From Hemibagrus wyckioides (lineage: Eukaryota; Chordata; Actinopteri; Siluriformes; Bagridae), in NCBI RefSeq assembly GCF_019097595.1, contig NC_080716.1, forward strand, positions 9,907,401 through 9,971,400: a DNA stretch of 64,000 nucleotides, read 5' to 3'. The notes under the pieces are model-generated. The model was not told the DNA's origin. It was given only the letters and a program-made list of their open reading frames with translations, and searched no databases. Numbering within the stretch: the first letter of the stretch is position 1; each line of letters opens with the position of its first letter. Both the position numbers and the translations under genes were made by a program. Of this stretch, positions 23,720-38,800 are shown piece by piece.

Positions 23720-25285
23720 TGAGAGACGGGTAAGAATGTTTTGGATAAAGCAGGACAGTCCACGGTCATGCTAACTGTAATAGTGTTGTAGTGTAATAGT
23801 GTAGTGTAGTGTCTTGCTTTATACCAAATTAGGGAACAAATAAATTCCTTACCTGTTCAGCAAGAAAAAAACCTCTGTGATTCCTGAATCCTTTGTCCCT
23901 CCTTTTTCTCTAGCCAAACTTTCTCTGTCTCATCTGATTGGTGCTGACTCCACTCCTACCTATCCTTCTGTAGCCTTTCATGTATAAAGTGGGGTATAAT
24001 TTGGGTGTAGGCCCATTATAGTATTTGTTTCATGACGATTTGTCCCTAGTGAAGTCCACTTGATTACCCTGGCAATAAAGCTGATGGATCAGCATTGCAT
24101 TTCACTTTTTAAATCATTGCAGATTTAAGTGAATTAGAGTAAGCAAGCTTTGATTCACTTGATTCACAACATGGGATAGATCTCCAAAAGACAGTGTTGC
24201 AAAACGAAAACAAAACTAACATAACATTATGATGATAGTTACGCAAACTAAATTTAGAATGAACTACCCGAGAGTCATGAATTCGATTCAATGAGCTAGC
24301 ACTGTAAAAAAAAAAAAAAAATATATATAAATAAGAGATGTGAATCAAGAATCTTGACATCATTTGTTAATGCATATATGAAACCCCAAAACCCTTATTT
24401 CATTTTCACTTTTCAGTTTGTTCACGCATGGAAACTGATTCATCTAAATAAGTCATTTAAGAAAAGTAAATGGTTTGCCATTAACCCACCACTGTATAAA
24501 TCCCTTTCAGGTTCGAACACATGCGGTATTTGTTTAGATCTGATTTATTGTATTACATAGGGAAACACTTCCTTCAGTGCTTCCCCTGACATTTTTTTGT
24601 GTTGCAGACAATAAGGGTACATGGAGTGATAGGATTAAAAAATGTTTCATGATATACATTCAATGTGCATACACACACATATTATCACAGAATGCCAATT
24701 AATCAGACTGAGGAAAAGGATCAATATCCTATCGAATACATTTCACAGTGTAGGATGAAGGCACAATTAGTGTCAATTTGGTATGTGAAAATGTGCACTA
24801 AGAACAATATAATTGCTCATGATTGTATTACAAAATACTTTAATAAATTCAACATCCATCATCTATATTGGAAACAATGAAATTTTGCATACATTTCTCT
24901 GTAGTAGTTTTGAATTCATTCATTCATTACATTAAAGACTATATTCATTTTCAGCCAAAACAATCCATTTATAAACAATTATTTGAAAAATACAGCTTGT
25001 AGTTGATTTAAGATTAAAAAAAAAAAATAGAATGATTACATGTATATTGCAAATGTACCGTTCTATTTATAACTAGCTACCGTTTATAGTTGTGAGAGAT
25101 TTGTTTATCATAAATCATACCGCTGATAATCTAGACAATAAAAAACATTACGAGCAAAAAATATAACCTAGTGGCCTTCATGTGAACAACAGTATATTCA
25201 GAACAGAATAAACAACTTTTTTCCTTTTACCTGTGTAGATTCTGATGATAATTGACTGCAATTAAAGTAGATAAAGCTTGCTATA
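23720..25285. other. Intergenic sequence downstream of COLEC12
   Basis: AT-rich with A runs near 24306-24320 and 25018. No exon recognised. A minus-strand AATAAA (plus tttatt near 25314) just beyond it could serve COLEC12. Confidence 0.5.
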
Positions 25286-25599
25286 TTGCACTGGATAACT
25301 GAAAAGAGTTTTGTTTATTACATAGGTAGATTTAATAAAAGTTATTTACAATTGTGTGCTTATAATACATTACAGCATTTCCACTTTTACATAAACATGA
25401 TAAGTGTACCACAGTTTGTGGCCATGGCAAATGACTTATTATTTGTTGTCTTCTTTCTTGTCCTTCTGGTATCATATAAAATTGTCTTTTGGCAAAGCCA
25501 TGTTGCTGCTTGCTTTGGAAGGATGTTTTGTAACAGTGACCACCTGAGTATTCTCCACGACTGTCATGTCTGTTCTTCTCTTTTCTCAGCAATGGATGC

Positions 25600-26165
25600 T
25601 ATAAAACTGGAACTTGCTCTGGAAGGAAACCAAGATAAACTTAATAAACTCACTTAAAACTTTCTTACATGCTTTAAATAAAACATGACCATACAATGGA
25701 TGTGGCAACATGTGTTATGGCTTGATGAGACCACAATGCAAATTTCTTAGTGTAAGTCTTATTGCAGATTTGGATGCAATGGGGCTGCTTCTCTTAAGCT
25801 AGAAGTGGGGCTTTAGTCAAGATAGAAATAATCATGTATAACTCCAAAATACCAATCTATTTTTAGACAGATGAAGATGAAGAAAAGAAGTGGCCCAGTC
25901 AAAGTCCAGATGTTGATAGACTCTTATCCAAAATCAGCGAGTGCTGTATTACAAGCAAAAGGTGCTTTAATAAAGTATTCATTAAGGGATATGCAGACTT
26001 ATACTACCAGATTATTGTAAGTTTTTTCCCCTACTTTTTCTAAAACATTTCTGTTGGTTTTTAAAGGTGGAAAAAGATCTGACTTCATTTATCTTGGGTT
26101 CCATTTTTTTTTAGATCACAAAAACCTGCAATTTTATCAGGGGTGTAGACATTTTATGTCTGGTG
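25600..26165 (+). mobile_element. Tc1-type remnant forming the COLEC12 3' flank
   Basis: Diverged transposase 3' half: wording such as gtgttatggcttgatgagacc, ggggctttagtcaagatagaaataa, agaagtggcccagtcaaagtccaga, and the end caaaaacctgcaattttatcaggggtgtagacattttatg. It is in plus orientation and stops about 20 bp from the COLEC12 stop codon, so the COLEC12 3' UTR probably consists largely of it. Confidence 0.65.
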
Positions 26166-26184
26166 TACATAAATATATGTAAAA

Positions 26185-26890
26185 TTACTCCTTACTTTCA
26201 TTTGGACGTTGACAAATGTATCCAATGCGGTCTGTACAGAAGAAGTCATTCCACTTGGCATCGTGGATGAGTCCTGCACAATCTTCTCCTTCTTCATGTC
26301 CATGGTTCCAGTTATCTGGTTGGCCTGGTTTCCAGTTCCTATATGATAAATTTATTATATAGCCTATGTAAAAGGCTCACAAAAAAAGGCTAATACACAA
26401 ATATTTAAGTTAATTTTTTATCTTCTGTTTATTATGAAGTAAAAGATTTACTCACGTATAGGAGAGAAGGGACCCATCAACCCATCTCCAAGTGTTTTCC
26501 TCTACAGTGTCTGTAAGTCCCAGCCAAAAGTAACCCTTTCCTGCAATTTGCCTTCGAATCCAAGCCTATAACCAAAACACACCGATTTCAAACATATACA
26601 CATTTATAAATGAATATGTTTGTGTTGTGACTTTCAGAATTTAAAGGAGTTTCATTCGGTGCAATAACCTGAAAAATTGACCCATTTTTAAGTTTTGCTG
26701 AGTTTACAGCTGCATACTTTTAAAGTATAACATTAAAGTGTAAATACCTGTTCCTCCTCATTGTGGATGGTAAGCATAGTAGATGTCTTATTTTTGCATT
26801 CTTCTTTTGTTTCGTCGAAATTCAGTCGCTCAGATGGAGCTGAAATGTAGTAGCACTTGTCTTTGTAGCTTATCCAATGAGTTGGACATC
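26185..26890 (-). CDS. colec12: COLEC12 exons 7-9: C-type lectin domain
   Basis: Three exons (26890-26748, 26565-26456, 26338-26185) encode the carbohydrate-recognition domain: GCPTHW at the start, KCYY, the EEC cysteine, the [11 protein letters not shown] helix, FWLGLTD, then QPDNW, EDCAG, WND, FFC and YICQ. QPD together with WND predicts calcium-dependent galactose-type binding by family rule. The protein ends ten or so residues after the last cysteine, at TAA 26187-26185. Confidence 0.95.
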
Positions 26891-29800
26891 CTAAAGAGTA
26901 AGTTTAAATGAAGAGCATTAATTATTTCTTAACTCTATTTCATATTTATAGTAAATAAAATAAATAAAAGTAAAGTAAGTACGCCAATGTATAATATGTC
27001 AATTAAAAAAAGATGGCTTAAAAACCAGAATAAATTTTTACAATAACACTATATTTCCATAGAACTACAGTTGCCTCAGTTTTGCTGTTCTCTGTATTTA
27101 TGTTGCTGATATTGCAAAAATGCTTGTCTTATGAAGGAGCATGACTTAAGAAGCACCATCTGTCCACTTATCAGCTATAGCATATCTCTGTTGAGGTTTT
27201 AAGGTGACAGTGCAGTGAGATATATATTCACTTGCATAATGACATTTTAATATAGTCAAAACACACAGATGTATATAAAACAGCCTCATTATTAAACATT
27301 TAATAATGTCATTTTTTTAATGAAATTGTACTCTCTGGGTAAAATAAATGGTCAGTCACTTTGTTATAATTATTCAATGATAAAAACTCAACTTCCCTTC
27401 AGTAGGAACCCAGAAAGTTTTACCTGGTGTGCTGGTGGGAGGAGGTTCATAAACTTGATGGGACATTGAGCCTTGTGGTCCTATTGGTCGCAAAGGTTTA
27501 GCCCCTTGAGGTGGAGGTCCATTTGGGCCAGGTGGTCCCTGTAGACCAATAGGGCCAGCAGGGCCAGGTGATCCTTGTGGTCCTGGTGGTCCTGCTGGAC
27601 CTTGTGGCCCTGGAGGACCCTGAGGTCCCTGAGGACCTTGTTGACCATCTCTGCCAGCAAGACCAGGTAAACCAGGATCACCCCTCTCCCCTGGTGGCCC
27701 AGCACGACCCCCTGATCCTCTTGAGCCTTTTGACCCAGGGTTTCCCCTTGGTCCAGGTGGACCTTTGAAACCAGGGACCCCTGGAATTCCGGGTGGCCCT
27801 TTGTCTCCTTTCGGCCCTGGCACACCTGGAGCACCCTTTTCTCCGCTATCACCTTTCTCACCTTGTTTTCCTGCAGGCCCCTGGGGTCCTCTATCCCCCC
27901 GAGGGCCTCTAGGACCAGGAGGACCTGAAACAGAATATAAAGAAAATTCCATTAGTTCATTCCTTTACAATCCCTCAAGCCTTCAGTATTTAAACCTTTA
28001 ACATATATAACCACCACCTTGAAGGATAGTGAAGTTGGTTATGAGCTGGGAGTGCTTGCTGTCCACCAGTTTCATTTCTTCCATGACTATGGAGAGGCTG
28101 CCCACTTCTTTGTCAAGCCTAGCAGCAAGCTCTTCTTGCTGGGTTTTGAGCTCAGTGCCATCTGCCCTGGCTTCCACAATGCTGCTGTTGAGGGCCAGCA
28201 GCATGTCTGAGTGCCTTGTCACTGTCTCAGCACAGGTACGAAGACCATTCAGGTCAGTGCTGATGGATCCAAGCAGCTGTGTAGCAAAGCTCATGTTCCC
28301 TGTGATACGGTCCATGTCCTCCTCGTTACGGTCCAAACGTGCCTCCATAGCATCAAACCTGTTGGTAGTGGCATTGTCGTGATCACGCTGTTGATCCATG
28401 AGCTCACGCAGATTTTGGTCATGATTTTCCGTAACAGCTGAGGCATTCTGAAACTGCTCTGACAGTGAACTGAGCTGTGATGCTATTTCCTCAAGTGCAT
28501 CGCTGTTGGAACGGACCAGTGCTGAGTTGTTAGCAGTCAGCAACTGGAGGTTCTGCACTTTTTCTCTGAGCCAATCAGCATCTGCCTTGGTCTGCCTGGC
28601 CACCTGCTGTAGACTCTGGTAATCATTCTTGAGCTTGTGAACTGCCTGGCTGGTATCCTCCACTGAACTCTGGAGGGAGCTGATGAGACTTCTTTGCTGG
28701 TTCTGTGTGAAGTTGAGAACATTAAGGCTGTGGGTGGAACGACTCTGCTCCCCTGTCTGTACCTGAAGATCTGATTGGAGCCGTTCTGTCTCTGACTTCA
28801 GTCTACCAATCAGGTTGTTGTATGTGGATAGTGTACGGTTGACAGTGAGGATGGTGTTGGTATTGCTCTCTAGAATTTCTCTCAGTGATACATGGCCACT
28901 TTGCATATCATCACCTACAACCCGTAGCTCATCCAAAGCTGCCTTGTTGCTAGATGCACTATTGGCAATTTCATTAATCTGGCTCTGCAGTGTCTGAATT
29001 TCTGCCTTGAATGATAGGATTTCACTTGTGGCATTCTCTGACTTCTCTCCCGTTTGATCATCTAAATGGAAATATTAAATTACATTAAACAAATACAAAT
29101 TAATGACACTGAATAAAAGCACTTTAGAAGCAATGTTGTGGTGTGTCTCTAAATAGAACGCACCAAGCTTTTTCAAGTCTGTCTCTACAGCAATGATTTT
29201 GCCTTCGTAGTTCTCCATCCCCTCAGTCACATCATCCATCCTTTGGACCACTGAGAAACACATAAAAAAAATATACACATTGATCGAACCAAAGAGACAT
29301 GTATTAAAACACTGTGTTGTGGGTTATTAAACCCACTTTAAAAGAACATAACACAATAAAATTCTCATCCAACAGAGAAACAAATTGATGCTAAAAAACA
29401 CAGGGGGCACTTTATTTAGAATTGTTACCTTGGAATTTTAATGGAATTTTAATCATTAACAGGCCCAGGAGGCATTACACTTTCAAATATTTCACCACAG
29501 ATACAGAATAACCTTTGTAAATCAGCCATTTTCCCTGACAAACCCATAACACCTTTGAGTACTGATTCTTCTTGGTTCAGAAAAGATTGCAGACAACTTT
29601 CACCAGTTAGCCTGTTCAGACTCTGATGTGTTTTAATTTTTGGTGTGGTCTGTTTAGGTGGGCAAGAACACAACAATCACAATAACTGGTTCGCAATCTG
29701 GTTCCAAACCAAGCAGTCCGGTACTTGTCTACCTACCATATCCAGCTCTAGAGTTCTATCTCTAGCCTGACTCATTTTGACTGCCATGAGACTGTCTAAT

Positions 29801-32800
29801 GAGAATGAACCATTTTTTGCACCTATATTTTTCTCTTGAGGTGAGCTGCTGAGCCCCAAGGCACAAACTCAGCCAAAAAGACAGAGCTAGTAATTTATTG
29901 AGTGTTCGCTGTGTTCTCCATGCTCGGGTAATTTTTTATGATTTCTCTGTGTGCTTGGCAAAGGCTTGTTTACTTTTTCAGTCACAGTGTTTAAAAAAAG
30001 ACCAGTAAAAGAAAGTACTTTACATGTGTACATTTATCAGCAACACATATTAAATAATAATAAGCCAACAATAAAATACTGATCCATTCCTTAGCCATCA
30101 TTAATATATACCAGTTACAGTATGCCACCTTGGTTGTTAAAATGGTTGACTTTGACAGCAACAAAAGGATTAATTTCGTCATTCGAACCATAAGTCACTA
30201 TCTAATTGAACTGTACTGGAAACTAGTCTTGATTGCACCATCCACCATCAGAAGAAATGCATTTAATTCATTCATTCTTACAAATCAGGCATATATTCAA
30301 ATAAAAAATGAAGCTTCTATCTAGAATTCTATGTAAATTTCTATGTCTTTTGTTTCCTACAGTAACTACCAATCAAACACACACACAGCACAACACAGTG
30401 GGAATGCAAACCATACCATATACACAGTCACACAGGAAATGCATGACATTTAATTTCCTCTGGAATGTGGAGTATCCACTAAGAGGTCATGCTCTGGGTG
30501 TCTGGGTGTCTTCGAAACTGCACTGGTGTTACCCATCAACCTCTTCATCAGCACCTCTATGGTTTAAATACTACATCATTCTTGTCTTTTCTTCTTTTTA
30601 GCTTTCTTACATTCTTCTACTACATGGACACACTGTCAGTATTTAAAGCATCTTTTAGATTATTAGATTATAGATTACTTTGAGTCATGAGCCATATGTC
30701 ACTCTGACATATTATTAGGAATATTTTCAATTATTATTATTTTTTATTATTAAAATAATAATAAAATATTAATAAAATGAATAATAATAAAATAATTTCA
30801 AATATTTTTTATTATTGTTCCAATTTTATTGTTTCAGTAGTAACAGCTCTTTCACAGAAACTCAGATTGCAGAAGCCACACAGAATCTAAACCTAATAAT
30901 AAACATAATAATGATAATACTAAAATTTTACCAGAGGATGGCATTTTTTTGTCTGTTTTTAGAGCTGCCTTTGTTCTGCATTGAATTTATGAAATGAGAC
31001 ACTGTAAGATTTTCAGTTTGTCATGAGTATTGTTTTTAATAGTTGACTAGGTTTAAATGATATTATTTTTTATTGTGGCAGGTGTTTACAGAGTATACTT
31101 TTAAAATAAGCTTTATTTGTGCTGTCTTTTATATAGAATAGAAATAGAATTGATAGAAATATTCTTTATAGATTGTCCAGCAGGGGGCTCACAACCCTCC
31201 TCTTTTACAATGCTCTTCTCACCAGCAACTAAACACTAAATAAATCTTGATACTCTACATACAGAAACCCAACAGTCATGACTAATCTACAGAACTGCAG
31301 CTATAAAATAACCAATTTTTTGGTTTTTTAACTATTTGAAAATAATACGTTTTCATTTTGCATCCAAAAAAGGGCTACTGGTGTACTCCTAGAAAAGTTT
31401 AAATAAGAAAAATGTCTAATCATTGATGTGAAATGTTCTGCCAGGAGACATTTATGTAACATTTCTCAAAGGAGTTTCAGGTGTCAGTGAACTTCCTGAA
31501 ACAGTTTTCAGGACAGAGGACTTTGTGCTTTCTGGTTTCTAAGCAACATAATCACAATGAGCTTTAATTTTTTTAGTCTTATTATTTTCCAAAGAGAGAG
31601 TACAGAGAGGCTGGTGAGAGTTTATAGCTGCTATACTAAGCAACAACAGGGGCTAAGTTGTCTCTTGGATACCCCACACTGTTAAATGTAACTATAAACA
31701 GTAAATAATTGTGTTTTATTTGTTCATTAATAAAACTGTAATCATTCGCAAATTTCTGTGGTGGTTTAACATAATTCAGACCTTGCTGTTATACATCATG
31801 TGTTAACAATGTACTAATCACACTGGTATAAGACATTTAAGCCACCTGTCTAGGTCTCAACCATCTTAGCCAGATATTATTGTGTTGGTTACATCTTCTT
31901 GTGGGATATGTCTCAGACAGAACTGGTGTTTATGTAATTAGTATGGACAGACAAAGCATTTCACCCACAAATGTTTGCGAAAGATTTTTAAATTGTTCTG
32001 ATTCACATTTGTCCACCACTAGAGGGTGCAAGATTCATCTACTTCACTTGTATTACACTGGATTTCATAAACAGGGTTTAAGAGAATGTTTAATAGAAAC
32101 AAAAGTTCAGTTTCCTGTGTTTACAGGTCAAGACTCATAACTATAATTACTTAGTTTTTTTCCCCCTAAACTAGTACACAGTTTATTTATTAGTTTAGTA
32201 AATAGCGGCAATCCTTTACTGACTCCTCTGTTCATTTGCACTTGTATTTTTTTTTTTTTCTTCCACTGGTTCATTTCATCATGCTTACAACTGAAACCCA
32301 TGCAAACATTAAATGTTATCATTCCAGACAGCATTTGTGTAACCAAACACAACGCAATAACATGCACTGCAGAACAACATGGAGGTCCATTTCAAAGGCT
32401 TTCAAAAGGCTTGTTTGTTCACCTCTCACTGGGAGTTCATCAGTGGGAGGCCCAAGCTGTCTTGCTGTCTGTCTCCATCCTCACCTCCATCATCAGCAGC
32501 ACAGGGCCAAATTGTATTGACAAAACACTCTGATTTATATTCTGACTGGAGTCAAAAAGTGTCTTATTGTCAATCTGGTGCTTTAAACACCATCATCAGA
32601 TTCTCATTGCTATTCAAGAACAATTTAAACAAAGGATATTATTTATAGTGATTTGGGAAAAGGGGGTGAAGATTTGAGTCATGACTAATATGTAACAGTT
32701 ATTTGTGTCTGACTGGAAGTGCCTCATGTCTAACCACCAAAGTATTAGAAGTAATTGAGACAACCACATGAAGGTTCAATATGTGGTTGCTAGAACAAGA

Positions 32801-35800
32801 ATGCAAAGTATTTTATGCTAAGCTAATAGCGTGCATAAAGGATATTCATAGAAGAAAACACATAACCCAGGATAAATCCTGCATTTCATAATGTATTCGT
32901 TAATTGGATTTTACTTTACATTATTTTTTTTTGTTTATTTCTTGACAAATATTTAATGGCGTTCAGAAACAACACTACAGAAAACAAGCAACAGTGACAC
33001 GATCATAATCTGCTAACTCCAACTCGTTTTGTCTTATATTTTCTTCTGGCCAAAATAACTATTTTAAATATATTAAAAATAACTATCAATATAACTATAT
33101 TCCGATTTTGGTTTCAGAAGGAATTCCCATTGAAAATGCTTGTATCTCTGAAAGAATTCCTTGAATAGTTGAATAGTTTTGTATTGAATCCTATTTAGAT
33201 TGAATCATCTCAAATCTTCAAGATGTTCACAGCTGTTTTGACTCCAGGGGGAGTTTTTATGAGATACTCACTTCAGATCCTTCTGGCTTGAAGCCTTGCT
33301 TAACAGTAGTAAAAAAAAAATCACGATTTACATGATTCTGAAGTGGATTTCACAATATTGTAAGTTCACAAAGAGTAGAAATGTCACTAGAATGAAGATT
33401 GTGAAGATAATGTTTGCAAAAACATTCTAAGATTTGTTTCTAAGAAACAATATGGTGATATAACCCAAATATTCTGTCAAACAGTGGAAAGGTTTTAACA
33501 ATTCTCAGCTGTTTATAGACTAAACAATCAAAATGTTTAGACAGACGTATTTGTTTTGCCTGAACATTAATCAATGCCTACATACATCATACATTAATGT
33601 AACTGTATCCAGTTCAACTTACTGATACTGTGTAGAATTCAACTAGAGAATAATGAACTGTAAATGAACAGACCATCTGAATTATTAGAGGTGCATGGAT
33701 AAATGTTTGGTTTAAGATCACAAGATGAACATGGACGATAGATCCGAATTTCAGTTTTCATTCCTGATATTTACACCTAAAGAACTACAAATTTTTTAAA
33801 CATGTGACTGACAGGTTTCTTGCTGCCTGTGTGTGTCCTGTTAAAGTGATTGCTTAAGCAGTTAATAGCTCTGAGTGTCTACTCTTGATCTGAGTGCTTT
33901 GTTTCCTCTGTGAAGACATAAACATAAAGACCAGAGAGCTGAGTCATTTTAAAGCTGAGGAAAGAGAGAAAAATCCATCAGTCTTTGCACAAGCATCAGG
34001 TGTAGCCAATACAATCATTTGGAATGTCCTGAAAAACGAAGAAATCACTTCTAACCACTAACATTCAGTCATGAAACAGGTCAGCCAAATCAAACAACAG
34101 CAGCTGATGACAGAAACATTGTGAGAACTGTGAGGAAAAACCCGAAACAACATCACTAACAACCTCCACAGGGCAGGGGTGAAGGTATCACAGTCCACCG
34201 TTCAAAGAAGAATTTCAATGCAGAAATTTAGAGAAAGTAATTTCTATAGCCAGGATTAACCTTTACCAAAGTAAAAGAAAGGCCAAAGTGTGGAGAAAGA
34301 AAGGAGTCAGTACCTTAGCTTGGGCTTGCATTTCTGTTTCTGGAGCAGACTCACTAATCTGTATCCAGGATGTAATTTATGACTGAAGCAGCAGAATGAA
34401 TTCAGAAATCTACATAAACATTCCCCTGCCAATTTATAGAGAAATGCATCCGGTCTAATTGGGAATAACTTCATGAGAAGAAGGGTGATATGAGCAAACA
34501 CAGAGGAAGGTTTTTTTTTTTGACTGATCACCAGACCTTAATCTAATTGAGCAGCATTTCACTTTCTGAAAAGACTAAATGGAGAAACCCCACAAAACAA
34601 ACAGCAACTGAAAGAAGCTATGCTGCAAGCCTGGAAAAGCATCACAAAAGAAGAATACAGCAGTTTGGTGAAGTCAGTGGATCCCATTGCCAACAACGGA
34701 CATGCAAATATTAAGTATTATTTACTTTAACTAATTTAAAATCCCCACCAAAGGTGAAATGTTCAAAGTTAATGCATCTAGATATAAATGTCAGGAAATG
34801 AAGCTGAAATTCTGATTCATCATCTCGTTCATCTTTTGATCCCAAAGCGAAATGTCTTCAGTTTGTAGCAAAAGCTATAGAATGTGCCTCATCACTCCAG
34901 TACTGTTGAAGTGGACTGTGTGTAAGTCATATATTTTCCAGTAAGACCAGTACTGTATTAATCTTTACAAGACCATTAGATAAAAGCGCTGTTCATACCT
35001 TTGTATCCTAATACAGCCACAGCTATTGTGAGCAGTGCACACAGGACATACAGGAGAGCAATGGCTGCCCTCAGTGCCCAGTCGTTTTTACATTTAGTAC
35101 ATTCGTTCCCCTCCTGGATACCTGTAAAAACAAAGAAAGCAAGACATCTCAGTTTCACAATGCTGGAAAACAATATAGATGAAAATGTTCATTTTACTGA
35201 AACCTGTGAAGAAGAAATATCAAAACTTTCATGAAATAAATTAGTTCCTGTTATCACTACAGATATATGAGCTATAAAGAGTCATTCCCTTCACCAGCTT
35301 CTCTTTATTCTCCAACTTGATGTTACTACTAAAAGAAACCCAGCTTCCTATGTTACCAAGAAACCACAAGTACAAGTGCATTACTATAAATCTTGCAGCT
35401 GGAAATGTCTGGAAAAAATTCTGTTGCAGAAAATGAATCATCACCTTCTAACCATTAAAAACTGTCCATCCATTATCGCTGTAGAATAATAATAATAAAC
35501 ACATAGAAACCAAGTAAAACCAGGTTTTTTTAACTGCTGAGTCAAAATCGTAAGGAGCTCAGACTTTTTGGAGTGTCCTGTGCATCGAATTTTTTTGTAA
35601 CACTTTTTCATGTAAATCATGTCGTCAAAATCCATTAGTACGTTCATGCTTCAGCAGCACAACAACAACATTCAGAGTCAGCAGAGGCTGTCTGTGCAGG
35701 CAGGGGAGGAGTCGTGTGGAGCTAAAGCTGATGTGGTCAGACTTCAGCAAATAAACATTCACAACCACAATACATTTGGACATTCCACAGCAGGCCTGAC

Positions 35801-38800
35801 ATTCTCCCCCCTCTCCCAATTTGATCAGAATGTGAGCCTTCATCAACAGATGGTCACAGTGGCAGCCCTGCCATCTAGGTTGTCCTCTAATAAGAGCCCC
35901 AGGAGGGAGATGCAGGGGATGAAGAGGGCAGGTCACATCTTTGGAGCCAAACATCTGTGTAAACATTGCCTCAAAGGGCCCCGGATGTGGGAACTGTGGC
36001 CCCCAGTGGCCCTGCTCACATTAAGTATTCTGTAAGGTGGTCTGTGTGTGGGGGGGGGATTGAACACTCCCCTCCAAGATCTTATCATGTAGGAGCTCAA
36101 GTTTAACATCAGCACATAAACAAGCACTGCCCCTAAACAGAGATAAAAACACAAAGTAAGAGCTTTATGGAAAATACTGCACTGCCCTTTATGTATTTAC
36201 AGCCCTGTTTGGTCCATTGAAAGAAAAGTATTTTCCCAGAGATGCCATCCATTCTCTCAGCATCCTTTGATCTCGGGCATAAATCAGTCTTTTTGAACAG
36301 CACAAGGCTGGATAAAGTTCTACTGATGTGGCAGATGAAGTTATGACTTTTTGTTGAAACTTTCAATGCTTTATCTGGCTCACATCTGTAGATTGACACA
36401 ACATGCAAAACGCATTAATGTAGCAATAACATAATAGCAAATCAGAAAACGCAAGCGCAAAACTGAAAAACAACCAAATTATAACGTTACACCAGCAAAC
36501 CAAAAACACTACAACACAATGTGAAAACACAACAGCAAAATCAAAAACACATCAATATTAACTCAAAACAGAAAGGGGACATCCTCCTTGCTGATTGGCT
36601 AAAGCACATGTCTGTCTGAGGAAACAGGAAGCTGGATGATGAACACAATAAGACTAAAATATACGTCGATAGTTGTATGATGTTTTTATTTTTTTTAATA
36701 GCTGTAAAATTTGTATGCCGTTAATACAAAACAGAGCTCATATTCAGAAGAAAGGACTCACTGTAATGACATTCACAGGTTAACTAGAAGACAGACTGAA
36801 AATAATCTTGTCACAGTCATACGCTTTGTCCAATCAGGTATGAGAATTATTTTTTTGTTTCAAGTTAGTGTGGTGCATTTCCTGTTTTGCTGTTGCCTTC
36901 GGATCAACTCTGAGGTCAACGCACAGCTCAGTTTAGGTACAGTGAACTGCCTTGCTCATTAAATAAGGGCTATAAGGAAGCCAGATGTGTCGATCAGCAG
37001 AACTACCCCTAAATGCAGGGTCTGAGCCAGGAAATTCCCAAACAGTAAATAAATACTACGGCTTCCTGTTTGTGGTTAAGGTATGGCAGAACCTAACTTG
37101 ATGCTGTCCGTATAACTGCATAACTGGCAGCGAACACATTTAAGAGTAATCACTATCCTCTTACTGGCCAAAAACTCTGTCATGTGACTAAAGCAATAAA
37201 GGCAATACACTGCAGGTGGGAGTCATAAACATTCTACATTTTATGTTGTTGATGGAGGCTGATGAAAGAAGAAAGCATTGTGAAATAGATGTGTGGAGGA
37301 GGTGGTGGAGACATAGAAGGCACAGAGGGGTATGAGGAGGAAAGGGGAGGGGGAATAAAGTGAGAGAGGAGATGGGGAAAGAATGCTGAGGTTCACATCA
37401 ATGCATGTAAAACAGCTGTGTTTCATTTGGACTCAGGAAGTCAGAGAGAGAATTCCTGTATTGCTCTCTCTCTCTCTCTCTCTCCCCCCTTTTTTTTGTC
37501 TGTACCTGGTGCAAGAGCCCAGTCACACAAAAACACTTGTGATGGAAAGAAAGAGACAACTATATCCAACCACAGATGCTCCAGGAAAAAAAAAAAAAAA
37601 ATCTTTGACACACAATTCTCCACAGAGAATTGAGAAGAAAAACTGCGTAAATACTCATGCAAATCATCCAAATGCAAATTCTTTCCATGTTTGTTATTTT
37701 TGAGAAAGTCTATTTCTGCATCCGTGCACATTGTCTTGTAAATGCTGGCCTAATTACAGGCTCTGCTTTAGATTAAAAAGAAAAGGGTTTATATTATTTG
37801 ATATTATGTACTTTGCACGATGAGCTTCAAGGTTCTTTATTTGTCAGAGAAATATTACATAAATGTGATGTAGTGAAATGGTTTTGAATGAAAAGAAAAT
37901 ATTTTCTCTAAAATATAAAATCAACTCCAGAATTACTGGCACGATACAAGAAAGTGATGTGAAAACTGCATAAAAAAAATAATCACTGACCCATAATGAT
38001 TTGATTAGAGAAAGGCCAAAAAGTCTGAAGGAATTTGTTAGGAGGAAGATGCGTAAGAGTACTGCTCCCATGCACAGGATTTTAATTGATTCTGTTGTGA
38101 AGTTTCAAAATCAACTATTAGACGCCTCATCACAATTGACAAGCTGTTTAAACAGGCTACACAAAAGAAAGGCTTTCTGAGACCAACCTACATAAGACAG
38201 CACCTGAACTACATCAATCCTCATTGGAACTGGAAAGGCGTTGGAGTCAAATGAAACCAAAAAAGTGGGCTGTATAAAAGGAAGAACATTCACACTTGGT
38301 ACACTTGATACTTTAAGTCTAGTTTTGCAGCTAGATGTCCAAGGCTCTTGTAAAGGCTGAAGACATCATGAATTCTTCTATGCAGCCTGATATTTTATGC
38401 CGTATCTGTACATTATTATGACAGCAGAGTCAAAACTCCCAGCAATAAGCCATCATTTATACTGTGCTATCGGGCAGAGCTGCGCCAGATGTTTCTGCTC
38501 TAGTGCTTTTCTGATCTTCTATATCTGATCTTCAGTAGCATAAACCAGCCTTGTATGAGTTCCTGGTCAGCCGTAAATCAACCAAACACTCTTTTCACTC
38601 AATTCATTGGGAACACTGAAACAAAAAATCTCACTGTATTTATTTAATTCAAATGTGTTAATCAGTTCCACATGATGGAGTCGAGTAAGGTTAACACAAT
38701 TACTGATTTGATCAGGTATTTTCCAAGCCCTGAATAAAATCAAACACTGCTGGTGTTTTGTAACAGACACAATGCATGTTTTAATCACCTAAATTTAACA

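Noticed and set aside
27568..28441. Plus-strand ORFs opposite COLEC12 exons 5 and 6
   Set aside because: Antisense shadows: GC-rich Gly-X-Y codons leave the other strand open, including a Pro/Gly-rich collagen-like reading.
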